Part shown: positions 45,914 through 56,726 of the stretch, piece after piece
How the letters are laid out: every line of letters starts with the position of its first letter
How positions within the stretch are numbered: the first letter of the stretch is position 1
Source of the DNA: Aquilaria yunnanensis
Taxonomy: Eukaryota > Streptophyta > Magnoliopsida > Malvales > Thymelaeaceae
Direction: 5' to 3'
NCBI GenBank assembly: GCA_039654915.1
Contig: CM077597.1
Span: forward strand, 93,560,001-93,624,000
Length of the DNA stretch: 64,000 nt
Position numbers and translations under genes: made by a program
The notes under the pieces: generated by a model
What the model was told of the DNA's origin: nothing
The model's database searches: none
What the model saw: only the letters and a program-made list of their open reading frames with translations

Positions 45914-46729
45914 AATCCTACCATGTTAGTGATAAGGAAACGACACAACTAGTTTCACACAGTCAATTTTTGACTTGAAACAAGAAAAACGTGGGCCTCA
46001 CCTGCCGTTGATAACACTAACGGATAGTAGGTATTAAAAGGCAGTTGGATAAAATACACCTAACGTAAACTGGGCTCTATAATAGAAACAGTTGCGCACC
46101 TTGGATTTTTTGTGAAAAGAGAAAGCAAAAGGGTCAAACGTTAAAGAAAGAGAGGTCCTAAGTTTTGGTGGTCTGAGGAGGATTTTGGGGGCTTCAAAAC
46201 GGATCTCAAAAGGCTTTTATTAGGTTAAAATCATGATCAAATACTGGGTTCTCATTTCTTGCGTGGATCCTAAAACTACTAGAGAAATCAATGATCATGA
46301 TGTGGGGAAAAGCAAATTTATAGAAGCATCTTATTTGGTTTTTCTTCTGGGGTCCCAACCAATTCTCTTTGGATAAGTCATGCGTATGAGGTTGTGAGTT
46401 TGGATTTTCCTTCAAATAATTTGAATTTAGTTTGATGAAAAATCTAAAGAAATTAATTAGGTAAGAAAAAAGATTCATTTAAATGGTTATTATATTGATA
46501 TAGTATTAACTTTTTAATGATATTGGTTTTGCATAAAAAAAAATGAAAATATTGTATAATAATGCCTTATTATTAATGTGAAACAAATTAACCCTAAGTT
46601 TTCACTGGCTTTGATCAAATAATTAAATCTTCAATCATGATTCACTATGATTCTCAAATCAATAGCCAAACTAGTGCATGGGATATTCTGCTTTGTTCCT
46701 AATCGAGAAGAGTTTAATAATATTAAAAT
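45914..46729. other. Noncoding duplicated sequence
   Basis: Collinear with 7841-8540. No gene seen. Confidence 0.5.
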
Positions 46730-47077
46730 ATATAACTATTTTCAGTTGTCCCTAAACTATGCTCAAGTTGTTTATTTATTCCCAAATTATCATGTGTTGC
46801 AACACTCATTCTGAAACAATTTAATTGTTAATATTTCGTCCTGTCACCAACTAAACCATTAAATATGGACTGAAAAATGCTACCATATCAGTGACTATAT
46901 CATTTTTTCATGTCACATCAGCGACAACGTCATTTATCCATCAATATTTAACGGTTTAGTTAACGTCAGAATAAAATAGTAACAATTAAATAGTTTTGGG
47001 ACAAGTGATGCAATACATAGTTTGGGGACAAATAAGCAACTTAGGCATAGTTTATGAACAACTGAAAATATTTACCT
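46730..47077. mobile_element. MULE-type MITE, 348 bp
   Basis: Perfect 9-bp target duplication TATTAAAAT at 46721-46729 and 47078-47086. The inverted ends share TATTTTCAGTTG, then AACTATGC and AAGTTG blocks. It is non-coding and absent from unit I. Confidence 0.82.
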
Positions 47078-47086
47078 TATTAAAAT

Positions 47087-48010
47087 TGAAATGTGGACAG
47101 TTTTTTTTTTTCATTTTAAATGTGTGAGAACTATAATATCATTAATTTGAAGATATGCGTCTTATTTGGTTGTTTTTTTTTTTACAATTAGTTTCACACA
47201 ATTAATCAATTTCGGCGTGAAACAGGAAAAACCTGAGCCTCACTGGCCGTTGATAACAGTAACAGAGTGTAGGTAGAATGCACTTGGAAAAATTGCCATA
47301 ACGCAATGGCGTTGACCAGGGGTGTTCGTTTTTTCTTAAGGTTACTTAAGGGAGATTTAGTAATAGTAAGGACTTTGGGGTTTCTTTATCTAATGCAGTT
47401 TTGGAAGCTAAATATTTTTTATCAGGAAAGAAAATTTTATTAATAAAAACCAGCAAGAAGCTCGTAATTCATGTATAGAAACGAAAGAGTACGACCACTT
47501 GAGGACTTTGCATTGAAGCAACTCTAAAAGCAAAGTAGTGGATTCGAACACCAGTTTGCAAAAGACGCATAAAGGCCTATTCCTTTTTTCTATCCAGAAA
47601 TGAGTTAGCATCTGAATGTAGTTTTATGTTTTCTGGACGATTGTTTGGATGACTTGTTTTGTAGTATCTTTCTATAATTAGAAGTTTTGTAATCTTTTAA
47701 TTATTAATAATATTTATTTTTTCCGTTAAAATAAGGCACATCCATATATTGAATTACCTGAATGCAAATTAATCTTAATACTAGTTAGTAATTTTTGAAA
47801 ATTTAATATAGTATAAGTACAAATACTAGCACAACTTCTTAATTAAATAAAAATCGATACAAGAAAGTCGTCAACACACACAAACATGCAAGAGCTTTAT
47901 TCATTCCCACTCGGTAACAGTAGCTGGATTTATACAGCATTCAGAAGTCACCGGCAGTACGAATTTCTAACACACTCTATGGGACTCAAAAGGACATCAA
48001 AGTACTTGAA
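47087..48010. other. JIP23 downstream region, copy II
   Basis: No gene. Collinear with 8540-9410. Confidence 0.5.
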
Positions 48011-48016
48011 TTTATT
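48011..48016 (-). terminator. Putative poly(A) signal of the JIP23-like gene
   Basis: AATAAA on the minus strand, about 40 bases past the stop codon. Conserved at 9411-9416 in unit I. Confidence 0.5.
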
Positions 48017-48054
48017 GTTGGAAAGAAAGCCGAACCAAAGAGGGTGGCAACAAC

Positions 48055-48690
48055 TCAGATAAGTTTGAGGGTGGTTTTGCACTCGGTAGTGGTGCTCCCG
48101 CCGATTGTCACTTCCGCCTCAAAATATCCGTTTCTTTCTGTCCATGGATTGCCGGCGTTAACCATCTTGTCCTCAACCACGCCCCAGACGTCGTTGAAGT
48201 GGTCCGTCCCGCGGATCTCGGCGTAGCAGTGGTTGTTGTACCATGGCCCCCAAGGGGTGGACCAGCTCACCATGCAGTCCATGTCCGGCCCGTTGTCCAC
48301 GCCCTTAAGGCGGTACACGACGGCCCCCTCAGAGCCGGTCGAGATCGCGGGTGGTTTCTGATGGAAAAAGACGCCCCACTGGCCATTTTTTAGCTCCATC
48401 GGGTACGCCGACTCCCCAACGTGACCGTGCCAGTCGTAGGACCTGACGAAGTTGACGGCCGCCCCTGTGGCGTTGTAGATGAGGCCCTTGGTGCAGACAC
48501 CGTCCCCGAACTTGGCCTTCAACTCGTCCAAGTAGGCGCGAGCCCTCTCCAGCTTGTTCTCGGCATCGCTCATGTCCATAGCCACTTTGGCCAAGTCGGC
48601 ACGAGTTATCACTCTCGCTGGGTCATCGTAGCCCGGCAGCTCGCGCACCGTCATCTCCGTCACCTCGCTTCCGTACACGTTCGTGCTCAT
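48055..48690 (-). CDS. 23-kDa jasmonate-induced-protein-like (JIP23-like), intact
   Basis: A single exon encodes 211 residues, the length expected for the JIP23 family first described in barley. The product resembles that family in RADLAKVAMDM (30-40), an amphipathic helix ERARAYLDELKAKFGDG (48-64), LIYNATGAAVNFV (70-82), DWHGHVGES (86-94) and NGQWGVFFHQKP (102-113), followed by a GSEGAVVYR block and a WYNNHCYAEIR block. No signal peptide or membrane segment is seen, so it is probably cytosolic. JIP23 proteins accumulate after jasmonate or stress; their biochemical activity is not established. The start is preferred because of its context (AGAAATGAG) and a TATA box 46 bases upstream. The unit I paralogue has the same start but is destroyed. 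Codons are GC-rich against the AT-rich surroundings, as in gene X. Confidence 0.85.
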   Translation of the reverse strand: MSTNVYGSEVTEMTVRELPGYDDPARVITRADLAKVAMDMSDAENKLERARAYLDELKAKFGDGVCTKGLIYNATGAAVNFVRSYDWHGHVGESAYPMELKNGQWGVFFHQKPPAISTGSEGAVVYRLKGVDNGPDMDCMVSWSTPWGPWYNNHCYAEIRGTDHFNDVWGVVEDKMVNAGNPWTERNGYFEAEVTIGGSTTTECKTTLKLI

Positions 48691-48735
48691 TTCTGCTGGT
48701 TATTCTGAATGTTAATATTAGTGAAAGATGGCACG

Positions 48736-48744
48736 TATATATAG
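48736..48744 (-). promoter_or_regulatory. TATA box of the JIP23-like gene
   Basis: CTATATATAC-type element on the minus strand, 46 bases before the ATG and next to an ACGT core (GCACGTATAT on the plus strand). It implies a very short 5' UTR. Confidence 0.6.
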
Positions 48745-49179
48745 GTAGCGAAGGCCAAGATCAAATACCATTGATCTGGAATTTGTTCCTGTAGAAACTA
48801 AAATAATTTAATTCCATAAATCAACAAACAGCCAGCTGGGCCCATTTCAATTGAGACACCACATCTTAGTCCTTGGTTTCTCCATTTTTTTTGTTTATTT
48901 TGGCCTAAACGTTGAACTTTTCATAGCTCTAACGATAAAGTCGTATTCTTAGCTTTTATTAATAAAATCTTTTTCTCCTCAATGGATAAAAAAGATTGGA
49001 AAAATAAGTACCCTCTGTTGCAATATGAGCCCAATTTTTATTAAATTTTATCAGAACTAGGTACGTAAACTAACCTTTTGTAAGAAAAAAAAAATTAATC
49101 CTTTTTATATATAATAAAGAGAAAAAGGTGTACAAAGTGACTTTTCTATGGTTTTTTTTTCTTTTTGGTAATCAGTGAC
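48745..49179. other. JIP23 upstream region, copy II
   Basis: No gene. Collinear with 14645-15059. Confidence 0.5.
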
Positions 49180-50206
49180 TTTTCCATTTGATCAACTAGA
49201 AGGAAACAAGTCATGAGACTTGCATGCGTCGCCTACTCCAAAAAAAATTGCAAAATGCAATATTGGTTCTTAAACCTTGATATTCTGTGCAAATATTTCC
49301 AAAACTTCTACTACTAACAAACAAAACTGTACGTTGAGCGCAATAACCAATTAATTTTCATTAAATTTTATCAGAACTAGGTACGTAAACTAACCTTTTT
49401 CTAAAAAATTAATCTTTTTATATATAATAAAGAGAAAAAACGTGTACAAAGTGTCTCTGTTTTTTTGGTAATCAGTGACTTTTCTTTTTTATCAACTACA
49501 AGGAAACAAGTCATGAGACTTGTATGCGTCGCCTACTTCAAAAAATTTGCAAAATGCAATATTAATTCGTTCTTAGACCTTGATATTCTGTGCAAATATT
49601 TCCAGAACTTCTACTAATAACATACAATCCGTACGTTGAGCGCAATAACAAATTAAATTGGCAAAGTTTTACTATATAAAACTAAATAGGTTTAAGACGA
49701 ATGAAGTTTTTGCCCTTCAATAAAATTCTGTCATCTCCTTTTAATAATAAGATGTAATTTTTAAAATTTACTTCATTTCGATTTTCGTTCGTAATAAGTA
49801 ATCTGGATCAACTAAAACGGAACATGTCAGGAGACCTGTGCCCATCTCCTACTTAAAAAAATTGCCAGATTCCAATAACTGCATTTCAAGCTTCGATATT
49901 TTGTGCAAATATTTCTTAAAATGACATTACTACCACAACAACCAACATATAATTTAAGCAATAACAAATTAATTAAAAAATTATTATCACTAAAAAATTA
50001 TTCATTATAGTATTTCATAAACTAACAGGAAACAAGTCATGAGACTTGTGTGTATCTCCTACTTCGAAAAAATTAACAAAAATGAAACATTGATAATTAA
50101 TCGTAAGCGCTGACATTTGGAACAAATATTTCGTAAACTTTCGTCACTAATATAAATCTATTGAAGCGATTATAACTAATTAATTTGCTAAAAATCTTAT
50201 CATAAC
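49180..50206. repeat. Array of ~250-bp repeats, unit II
   Basis: Four diverged direct repeats with cores near 49205, 49505, 49825 and 50035. Each includes a CAAGTCATGAGACTTG-type hairpin or a relic of it, then a CTCCTACTTC block. The first two are most alike, so one duplication is recent. Confidence 0.75.
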
Positions 50207-50256
50207 TAACACTACTAGAAAACTCTATTTTAGTAACAGCTAAAAACTCTTACAAA

Positions 50257-51590
50257 CACTACAACAAAACTCATTTATAGTGACTGACATTTTAGTGGCC
50301 AAACGGTCGCTAAACTTACATTTAGGCGACCAAAAGAGTTGGTGGCTAAACGATCGCAAAAACCCTGGTTGCTAGAGAGTGGCCATCGTCTGGTGACCAA
50401 ATAAAAAATCAAGGGATGGTGACAATCTTGCAACTGAACCCAAATTGAAATTTAAAAATATATATATATATTTTAGCTCCAAATTTAAATTTAAATTCAA
50501 ATTCAAATTTTAAATTTAACATAGATTTAATGAAATTTATTAATTAATTCAAATCTTTTAAAATTTATTCCACATCTCCAAAAGTCCCTCAAAGACTAGA
50601 AGATCTTTTGGCGCTGACAGCGCAGTCGTACCGGAAGAGCTGCTAAAACCAAAGGAGGCCGACAGTCTCCACACCACGAACAACTTCTTTCAAAGGTTCA
50701 TAGCTAGAAAAACAATCTAAAAGCAAAAAATATAAAAAGAAATAGTTAAGAGGATTAAACTTTAACTCAAGATATATAAAAATTGAAAAGAAAATTTAAC
50801 ATAGTTCTTTAGGAAAAGTTAAAGATGAGGAAAATCTGAATCGAACCATGTAATCACCCTCGAGGGCCGCCATAGATGGCAGCTGGAAATCAATCCGGTG
50901 AGGCCATCACCGATGGATCTGCACTCCTTTCCACCTCATGAACAATTTCCTTCAAAAGACCATACTTTGAAAACCAACCTACAACCATAAAACACAAAAG
51001 AAACGGTTAAGACATTAAACTTTAACTCAAAATCTAGTAAAATCTATATGGAATTTGAAAATAGGTTTTTGAGAAAAGTTAAAGAGAAGTAAAATAGGAA
51101 TCAAACCATGTACACGGCTTCTCGAAGCTACCGTGGACAATGGCCGGAGATCATTTGAGGTGGCGGCGGTTGACACTGGATTTAGCTAGGGTTTGGCGAA
51201 GAAAAGTGGTAGACGAAACACTCACGAAAAAAAATATAAGAACAAGTTGTGTTTAGAACTTTATATAACTTATAGGCTTAATATACAACCTTGGTCACCA
51301 AACTTATTGTCGTGTTACAAATTTACCTAATTCTATATAGCGCCTGTCAACTTAGTCCTTACAGTTCCAAAATATTCATTTTTACTTAAAAAATTTACAA
51401 TTAAGTCATTATCCAACTTTTCACTTAGCAACCGTCTGGCAACCAAAATATCAGGCCCTAGAAAACAGTGCCTAAGACGGTTGCCAAAAAGTTACAACTG
51501 CTCTTTTACCACCGTCTAGGCAACCGACTTCCAAGCCACTATTTAAACGGTCACCATCCGCAATCGCTATAACCTAAATTTGTTGTAGTG
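50257..51590. mobile_element. Nested CACTA-like element, 1.33 kb
   Basis: Exact 12-bp inverted ends CACTACAACAAA and TTTGTTGTAGTG. Subterminal motifs such as GGTCGCTAAA and GGCAACCG resemble CACTA subterminal repeats. The flanking 3-mers (AAA, TAC) do not match, so the target duplication is lost or the boundaries were rearranged. Confidence 0.72.
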
Positions 51591-52721
51591 TACCTAGTGA
51601 TGGCAAATAGTGGTTAAAAGTCAAACTATACTCCAAGGAAGGCTTGTTGTCTGCCATCGCTAGATTAGTAATGTCTATCTATCTCTAAATTATGATTAGA
51701 GTTAGCGATGGCTAACCAATGACAGCTACATGTTGCTAAGTTATGGTTAGAGTTAGTGATTGAATGCCCTCACTGACTTGTCATGGACTAGCGATGACTA
51801 ACTGTCACTAAGTTATGAATAGAAGTAGCATTCTTGCCCTCGTTAACTAGCCATGGACTAGTAATGGTTAACCATCACTAAGTTATAGTCGAAGTTAGTA
51901 TCAGCTTGCCTTCGCTAACTAGTTATGGACTAGTGACAACTAACTATCTCTAAGTTATAAACAGAGTCACTAAGTTATAAACAAAAGAAGCGATAGCTTA
52001 CCCTTTCTAATTGGTAGGAAAAAATTAAACCGAGCCTTAGTTAGAGGACCAAACTGTCTGATTCCACAAAGTTTATGAAATAAGACTTCAATCCAAATCT
52101 AGTGAATTTTTGTGTGATTAAATATTTCTCAAAATCACCAGTTGTATCTAGAACTTGTGCTTCTTGATGTCTAAAATGACATCCAATATCTTGTTTTATT
52201 TTTCCTCTCTATCTTTTCTTTTTTTCTTTTTTGTACTTTTTGTTTACAGGCAAATTGCATTACATGCTATCCAACAATTAATCAATTTGCTGCGATGTAA
52301 TTAAAGCAGGAATCAAATGAAGATGATCTTGTAACATTATAAGAAATTGCAGCTATCCAGTTTTAGAGTGGATTTTCTTAGTTAGCAAGGGTATGGTAAA
52401 ATAGTTTCTAAGTTTTCATTTATCCCACTTGGCCAAAAGGGAACGACAGGATAAAGAAGGAGAGAAGGAGTATTAAAAAAAAAAACAAGAAGGAGAGAAG
52501 GCTATTGGCGGTGATTAATTGAAAAAAAATTATGTAATAATTAATTGAAAAAATAAGAACAAAAGATCAACTTCCTGAGGCCGAAAGAAAAGAACGGAAG
52601 AACAAAAGATCACATAATAATTAATTGAAAAAAAGAAGAGTACCTAACCTACTTGATCACAAACCTATTTTATCTATGACAACCATCAAAACCAAATCTT
52701 CAGTTTTCACGTGTGCAACAA

Positions 52722-53239
52722 TCAAACAACAATTCTAGCCAGGATGGACTTAATAATCTCCTCGTCATCCTCATTAATTAGTCAGCTAGGCATTGCATCT
52801 AACAACTTAGCAGCATTTACAACTAGCTTGCAATCGAGTGATTGCCGGCGGGTGTCATCTTTTTCAAGCGGATTTTTGCCATCTTCTTTATTTGTTCAGG
52901 CGTCGGAGGCACGACAGAGGATAGACTGGATGAAGTTCATCCGGAAAAACCCAGTAGATAAATGAAAGAGACAAAAAAAGGCAATGATATGACCATCTGG
53001 GAGAAATTAACGATGTGGTACAGTGTGGAGTTGCGGATCTTCTCCCGCCACCTCGCCAGCAGGAAATACACAACCCAGAAGAAAAGCAAGAAGATGGCGT
53101 TGACGACATACGGCGGAAGCGGCACCACATCGGAGGCTCTCCGGGCTTCGACAGCGTCGTGTAGGCTGGTTTGCTTAGAAGGCTTAGAAGGCTTGAGCGA
53201 TTTGACAAGTAAGGAGAATTTTTGGCGAACCTCCATCAC
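52722..53239 (-). pseudogene. Captured HMG-CoA reductase N-terminal fragment
   Basis: The minus strand opens at 53239 and encodes the membrane domain of plant 3-hydroxy-3-methylglutaryl-CoA reductase: LPPYVVNAIFLLFFWVVYFL, then REKIRNSTLYHIV and PFFVSFIYLLGFSG. A one-base frameshift follows. The next block FIQSILCRASDA appears in another frame, then after more damage LINEDDEEIIKSILA just before a stop at 52722. HMGR makes mevalonate in the ER, but the catalytic domain is absent here. Two transmembrane helices, the linker and the EDDEEIIKS block are in the correct order. It sits inside CACTA ends and looks like transposon-captured exon 1. Not functional. Confidence 0.82.
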
Positions 53240-53615
53240 TGGCGGTGGTTAACGGTGGAGAGTGGTGGCCGGAGGACAAATGGGTAATTAGCCCTTTCTC
53301 TTCCCTTTTCTCGTTATTTCGGTCCTCATAAATGTAAACAACCGTTTCTATCACAAACATTTTAGACTTGGCTCACTTAAATGGGTTAAGGGGCTAAAAG
53401 GTCCCAATTTGCAAAATATGAGGGGTAAGTCACCTCAAGTCAGAGTTCATGAGGTAAAAGGTCTGAGCCACCAAAGTTTAGGGGGTAAAAGGGGGAAAAT
53501 GCCATATTATAATTGTTTGAATACTGACGGCAAATTTAGGGACGGTTGGCGGTTGATATGTCCAATTTAGTGACGGCTAATAGCTATCACTTAAACCCCT
53601 TTTTTAGTAGTGTAA

Positions 53616-53742
53616 ATAGGTTTTAAATGGTTTTAAGTGGAACAACTTCTTATTGGGATTAATGATACACGTCTTTGTTTTTTATGATTAAAAAAAGGTT
53701 TTTAAATACAAATGAATAGGTTTTTGGCCTTCTATAAAACTT
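53616..53742. other. Gene X 3' distal flank, unit III start
   Basis: Matches 31870-31990 (TTTTAAATGGTTTTAAGTGG). No gene. Confidence 0.55.
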
Positions 53743-53756
53743 CATCATCTCTTTTT

Positions 53757-54143
53757 TTTTTTTTAACAGCCAAAATAAATGCATTTAAAAAGGCCAAAGA
53801 TTACAATGTAGACAACATAAACAGGAGCTAGCCAACAGCTAGACTCCAGAATGAAACAAAAGGAACCCTATGAAGACACCCAACAAAGAACCCTAGAAAA
53901 CAGAAAGCAAAGACTAATTACAACAAATTTGAACCAATGAGCGAAGGATTTAGTACCCAGTCCGACCAACGCACCCCTTCCTTGATTTTAGAACACGGAC
54001 TAGATATCCATAAAAAAAGAGATAGCTTGTATGTCACCTATCAAAAATTTAAACTAGAAGTTTGTCTACAACAAGAGTTGAACCCGCAACTCCATAACTT
54101 CAGACAGACATGCTAACCAATTCACCAGACACAGAAGCTTTTT
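53757..54143 (-). mobile_element. tRNA-derived SINE, 387 bp
   Basis: Flanked by a 14-bp target duplication, CATCATCTCTTTTT, at 53743-53756 and 54144-54157. On the minus strand the head has an A-box TGGTGAATTGG (54117-54127) and a B-box GGTTCAACTC (54075-54084) about 33 bases apart, with the poly(A) end at the low-coordinate side. The matching place in unit II (near 31990) is not occupied by this SINE. Confidence 0.85.
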
Positions 54144-54229
54144 CATCATCTCTTTTTAATGAGTTCTAATCTTGACATTTTACTTTATTTAGCGTTTTAT
54201 TTGTAATAATAGGATATTTTATAACTAAA

Positions 54230-54590
54230 ACGAAATTATTAGTCATGAGACTTGTGCGCACCTCCTACTTCAAACATAAATGGCAAAATGCAATAAGAAA
54301 AATAATCTTGCCCTACCATTTCTGCTTATCGATATTCGAGAGCTAATTATGACATTTTATTACTCGACCTAGAGTTTTGTTCGTAAAAGGTACTTGATTA
54401 ACTAAAGGGGAACAAGTCATGAGACTTGTGTGCTTCTCCTACTTTAAAAGAATTGGCACAATGCAGGATTGAATCTTGAGCTTTAAAATTTTGAGCAAAT
54501 ATTTCCTATACTTGCTTTAGTCGCATATAAAAAATCGATTTAAACCAATAACAAATTAATTTTGCGAAGCTTCTTACCAGAACAAGACTT
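54230..54590. repeat. ~250-bp repeat family, two copies in unit III
   Basis: Cores near 54235 and 54415, the second with an intact CAAGTCATGAGACTTG hairpin. Matches 35870-36060 and 32085-32160 in unit II. Confidence 0.7.
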
Positions 54591-54612
54591 TCAAGTGATA
54601 AAAATCTTGTCT

Positions 54613-54618
54613 TTTATT
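54613..54618 (-). terminator. Putative poly(A) signal of gene X
   Basis: AATAAA on the minus strand about 165 bases past the stop codon, conserved in unit II. Confidence 0.5.
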
Positions 54619-54779
54619 TCTTGAAGAAGAAAGATAGTGATAAGAAAGGCACACGACATTAAAAAAAAAAAAATGCAGCCTGAAGAACACAGATCAGCCG
54701 GAACTCAAGCAACAAAAGAGCAAACAGCAAACCAGAAGCAAGACCAAACCAAATCGTTTGATACAAACGGACAAACAGA

Positions 54780-55928
54780 TTAGGATCGAGAAATTTGACG
54801 AGCCAAGGCCTCCCCGTCCGGCATGGGTGCAACATAGATTGGAACTTCATGAGCGTTGGAGACGCGCTCCCCACCGGAGTTAAAGATGGCATCAATCACC
54901 GCCCCACCGAGAATGGACAAGACCATCCCTATGACCACACCGGAAACGAATCCGACCACTGTAATCAACGTCTCTGCGCCGGCTATAAGAGCGAAGTCTG
55001 TATCCAGCAAGGCCGACTCGACGAAGTGCCCCAAAGTGGAGCCAGTTATGCTGGCCGCAATGTCCTTCATATCTTTCGTTGCCTGCTCGATCACTTTGGC
55101 CTTGGGGGCTGTGTAAATGTCCCACACTGTAACGGCTGCCACAAATGCGAAGAGCGCAAACCCTCCAACCAAGTCCTTGCGACTAGCAGCGAATGCTTCG
55201 TCTACGATCGGCCCACGGCCAGAGTCCTTGATGATGTCGTGGTACACCTCGAACCTTTCTTCTGGGCTTAGATCTTTTAAAGGCCCCGTTAGTCCCCGCC
55301 TCAACTTGTACCTAATTATTTTCATAGAAAAGTTAAGAATGAACATCTGTTGATCAGTTCAGAGAAAAGCTTGGAGAGTGTGGGATCAATATTTGTTGAA
55401 CCTTGTTACGAGCTGCTCGAAGGAGATTCCTTCCTGGTTGATCTGTTCAGAGAAAACCTTGGAGAGTGTGCTGCGGTGAGTGGCCATGAATTTACTGATG
55501 CCTTGCTTGAACTGCTCAGCGTCCTTTGCGAGGCGGCGAAGAGCGGCCTCGTCGGTGGGCGAGAGCATGCGCGCCTGTGCCATGGTCTCCTCCGCGTGAG
55601 CCACGACCTTCTCGAGGAATTCCTTGCGCACGGAGTAGTTGCGGATGGCTTGGATGCCGAAATTGACGAGGCTCTTTTCCAGTTCCCAGATCAGGTGGGC
55701 GATCTCGCGTTTGGTCTCCTCGCTCTGGAGGTCCTTGATCAGGTCCTGTACTTTATCGAGCAGGCTCTGGATGGTGTTGTGGTTGGAGTTGCAGATTTGG
55801 AGGTGCTGCACCCGCTCGTACTCGGACCCGAACGGAATGGTTCGAATCCGGTCGAGTTCTTGCTCATGGACTAACTTTGACAGCCGCCGAAGCTGCTCCT
55901 CGTTCAGATCCACGAGCCCTTCCCCCAT
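54780..55928 (-). CDS. Gene X: helical protein with two membrane segments, unknown family
   Basis: I do not recognise the family. Two open frames in the same phase (55928-55386 and 55346-54780) are best joined by one intron. The preferred model has exon 1 55928-55402, a 90-base GT-AG intron 55401-55312 and exon 2 55311-54780, giving about 352 residues and the junction EQLVTR-YKLRRG. A 63-base alternative (55409-55347) also keeps the frame. Residues 1-175 are charged and mostly helical, with probable coiled coils (LLDKVQDLIKDL, EIAHLIWELEKSLV). A hydrophobic stretch follows at about 223-239 (GGFALFAFVAAVTVW). A glycine-rich hydrophobic stretch lies at about 291-319 (GFVSGVVIGMVLSILGGAV). No signal peptide is seen. 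The start has strong context (AAAAGATGG) and a TATA box 86 bases upstream. It is co-duplicated with the JIP23-like gene. A membrane role is inferred only from hydropathy. Confidence 0.75.
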
Positions 55929-56013
55929 CTTTTGGCTAATAGCTACTCTACTTGTCAGAAGTAAGTTTGATATATTCTGAACGGAATGGTCCGAATACGC
56001 ATGAGCTGCCTGA

Positions 56014-56020
56014 TTTTATA
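56014..56020 (-). promoter_or_regulatory. TATA box of gene X
   Basis: TATAAAA on the minus strand, 86 to 92 bases before the ATG. It is conserved in sequence and spacing with 37337-37343. Confidence 0.68.
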
Positions 56021-56726
56021 GACCCAAATGACACAATAACACCCTCTAACTGTGAAGACTCAGGTAGTTTGGTCATATATATGCTGTCACATGATGCAAG
56101 TTGTTAATTTCGAAATGATAACATCACCACATTATGGTGCATTTAGAACTCTTGGGCCATATTCACCCAAAAACAAATAAATTTTTAAGCTTCTGTTTGT
56201 GTTAGATTCACCAATTTTCGAGAAGTTGTTCTTTGCACCATTTATGATTTTTGACTTAAATTTGAATTAAGTTTATTTATATTAATATTTGCTATTTTTT
56301 TAAAAAATGTATTTAAAAATATAAATATTATAGTTTTTAAAAATAAATTAGTTTTTCAAAATCTTTAACAAATATTAATGCAAATAAATTTAATTCAAAC
56401 TTAAGTAAGAAAAAATGAAGTACAAAGTAAAACAAACCCTATGAAAATGTGAATAAATAGACATCCTACTTTATTTTTAGAGTTTTGAATAATTTATTTA
56501 CGATCGAGATCAAATCATTGAAATAAAAAACTAAAAATTACCATTAGATAGCTTTTTCAAAATTTTAGCGTTAATAACTAACCCTAATACCAAACACCTT
56601 AACATAACTAAATAATTTTTAAATGGTTTTAAGTGGAAAGTTGGTGCCACTCAAAGTAAACCTTTTTTTGCCTAGAGGGCTATTCAAAACAACATTGCAA
56701 CTCGAGGCAATTTTCATATTAGGGGA
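56021..56726. other. Gene X upstream region, unit III
   Basis: No gene. From about 56260 it is collinear with bases 1-470 and with 37617-38087. Confidence 0.6.

Larger units (their letters stand above)
37617..50206. repeat. Segmental duplication, unit II (right part)
   Basis: Collinear with 1-15765. Extra DNA here is the solo LTR 41132-43721 and the MITE 46730-47077. Missing are the Pack-MULE, the LINE and the copia element of unit I. Confidence 0.85.
50210..53612. mobile_element. CACTA (En/Spm) element carrying an HMGR fragment
   Basis: Starts CACTACTAGAAAA and ends TTTTTTAGTAGTG, with the 3-bp target duplication TAA at 50207-50209 and 53613-53615. Subterminal sequences contain GCGATGG- and GACGGCTAA-type repeats on both sides, as in plant CACTA elements. 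No transposase is recognised, so it is non-autonomous. Cargo is an HMG-CoA reductase fragment (52722-53239). A second CACTA-like element (50257-51590) lies just inside the left end. Confidence 0.88.

Noticed and set aside
54780..55928. Calling gene X a pore-forming or toxin-like protein
   Set aside because: Two hydrophobic segments and helices are compatible with many membrane proteins; no family signature supports it.
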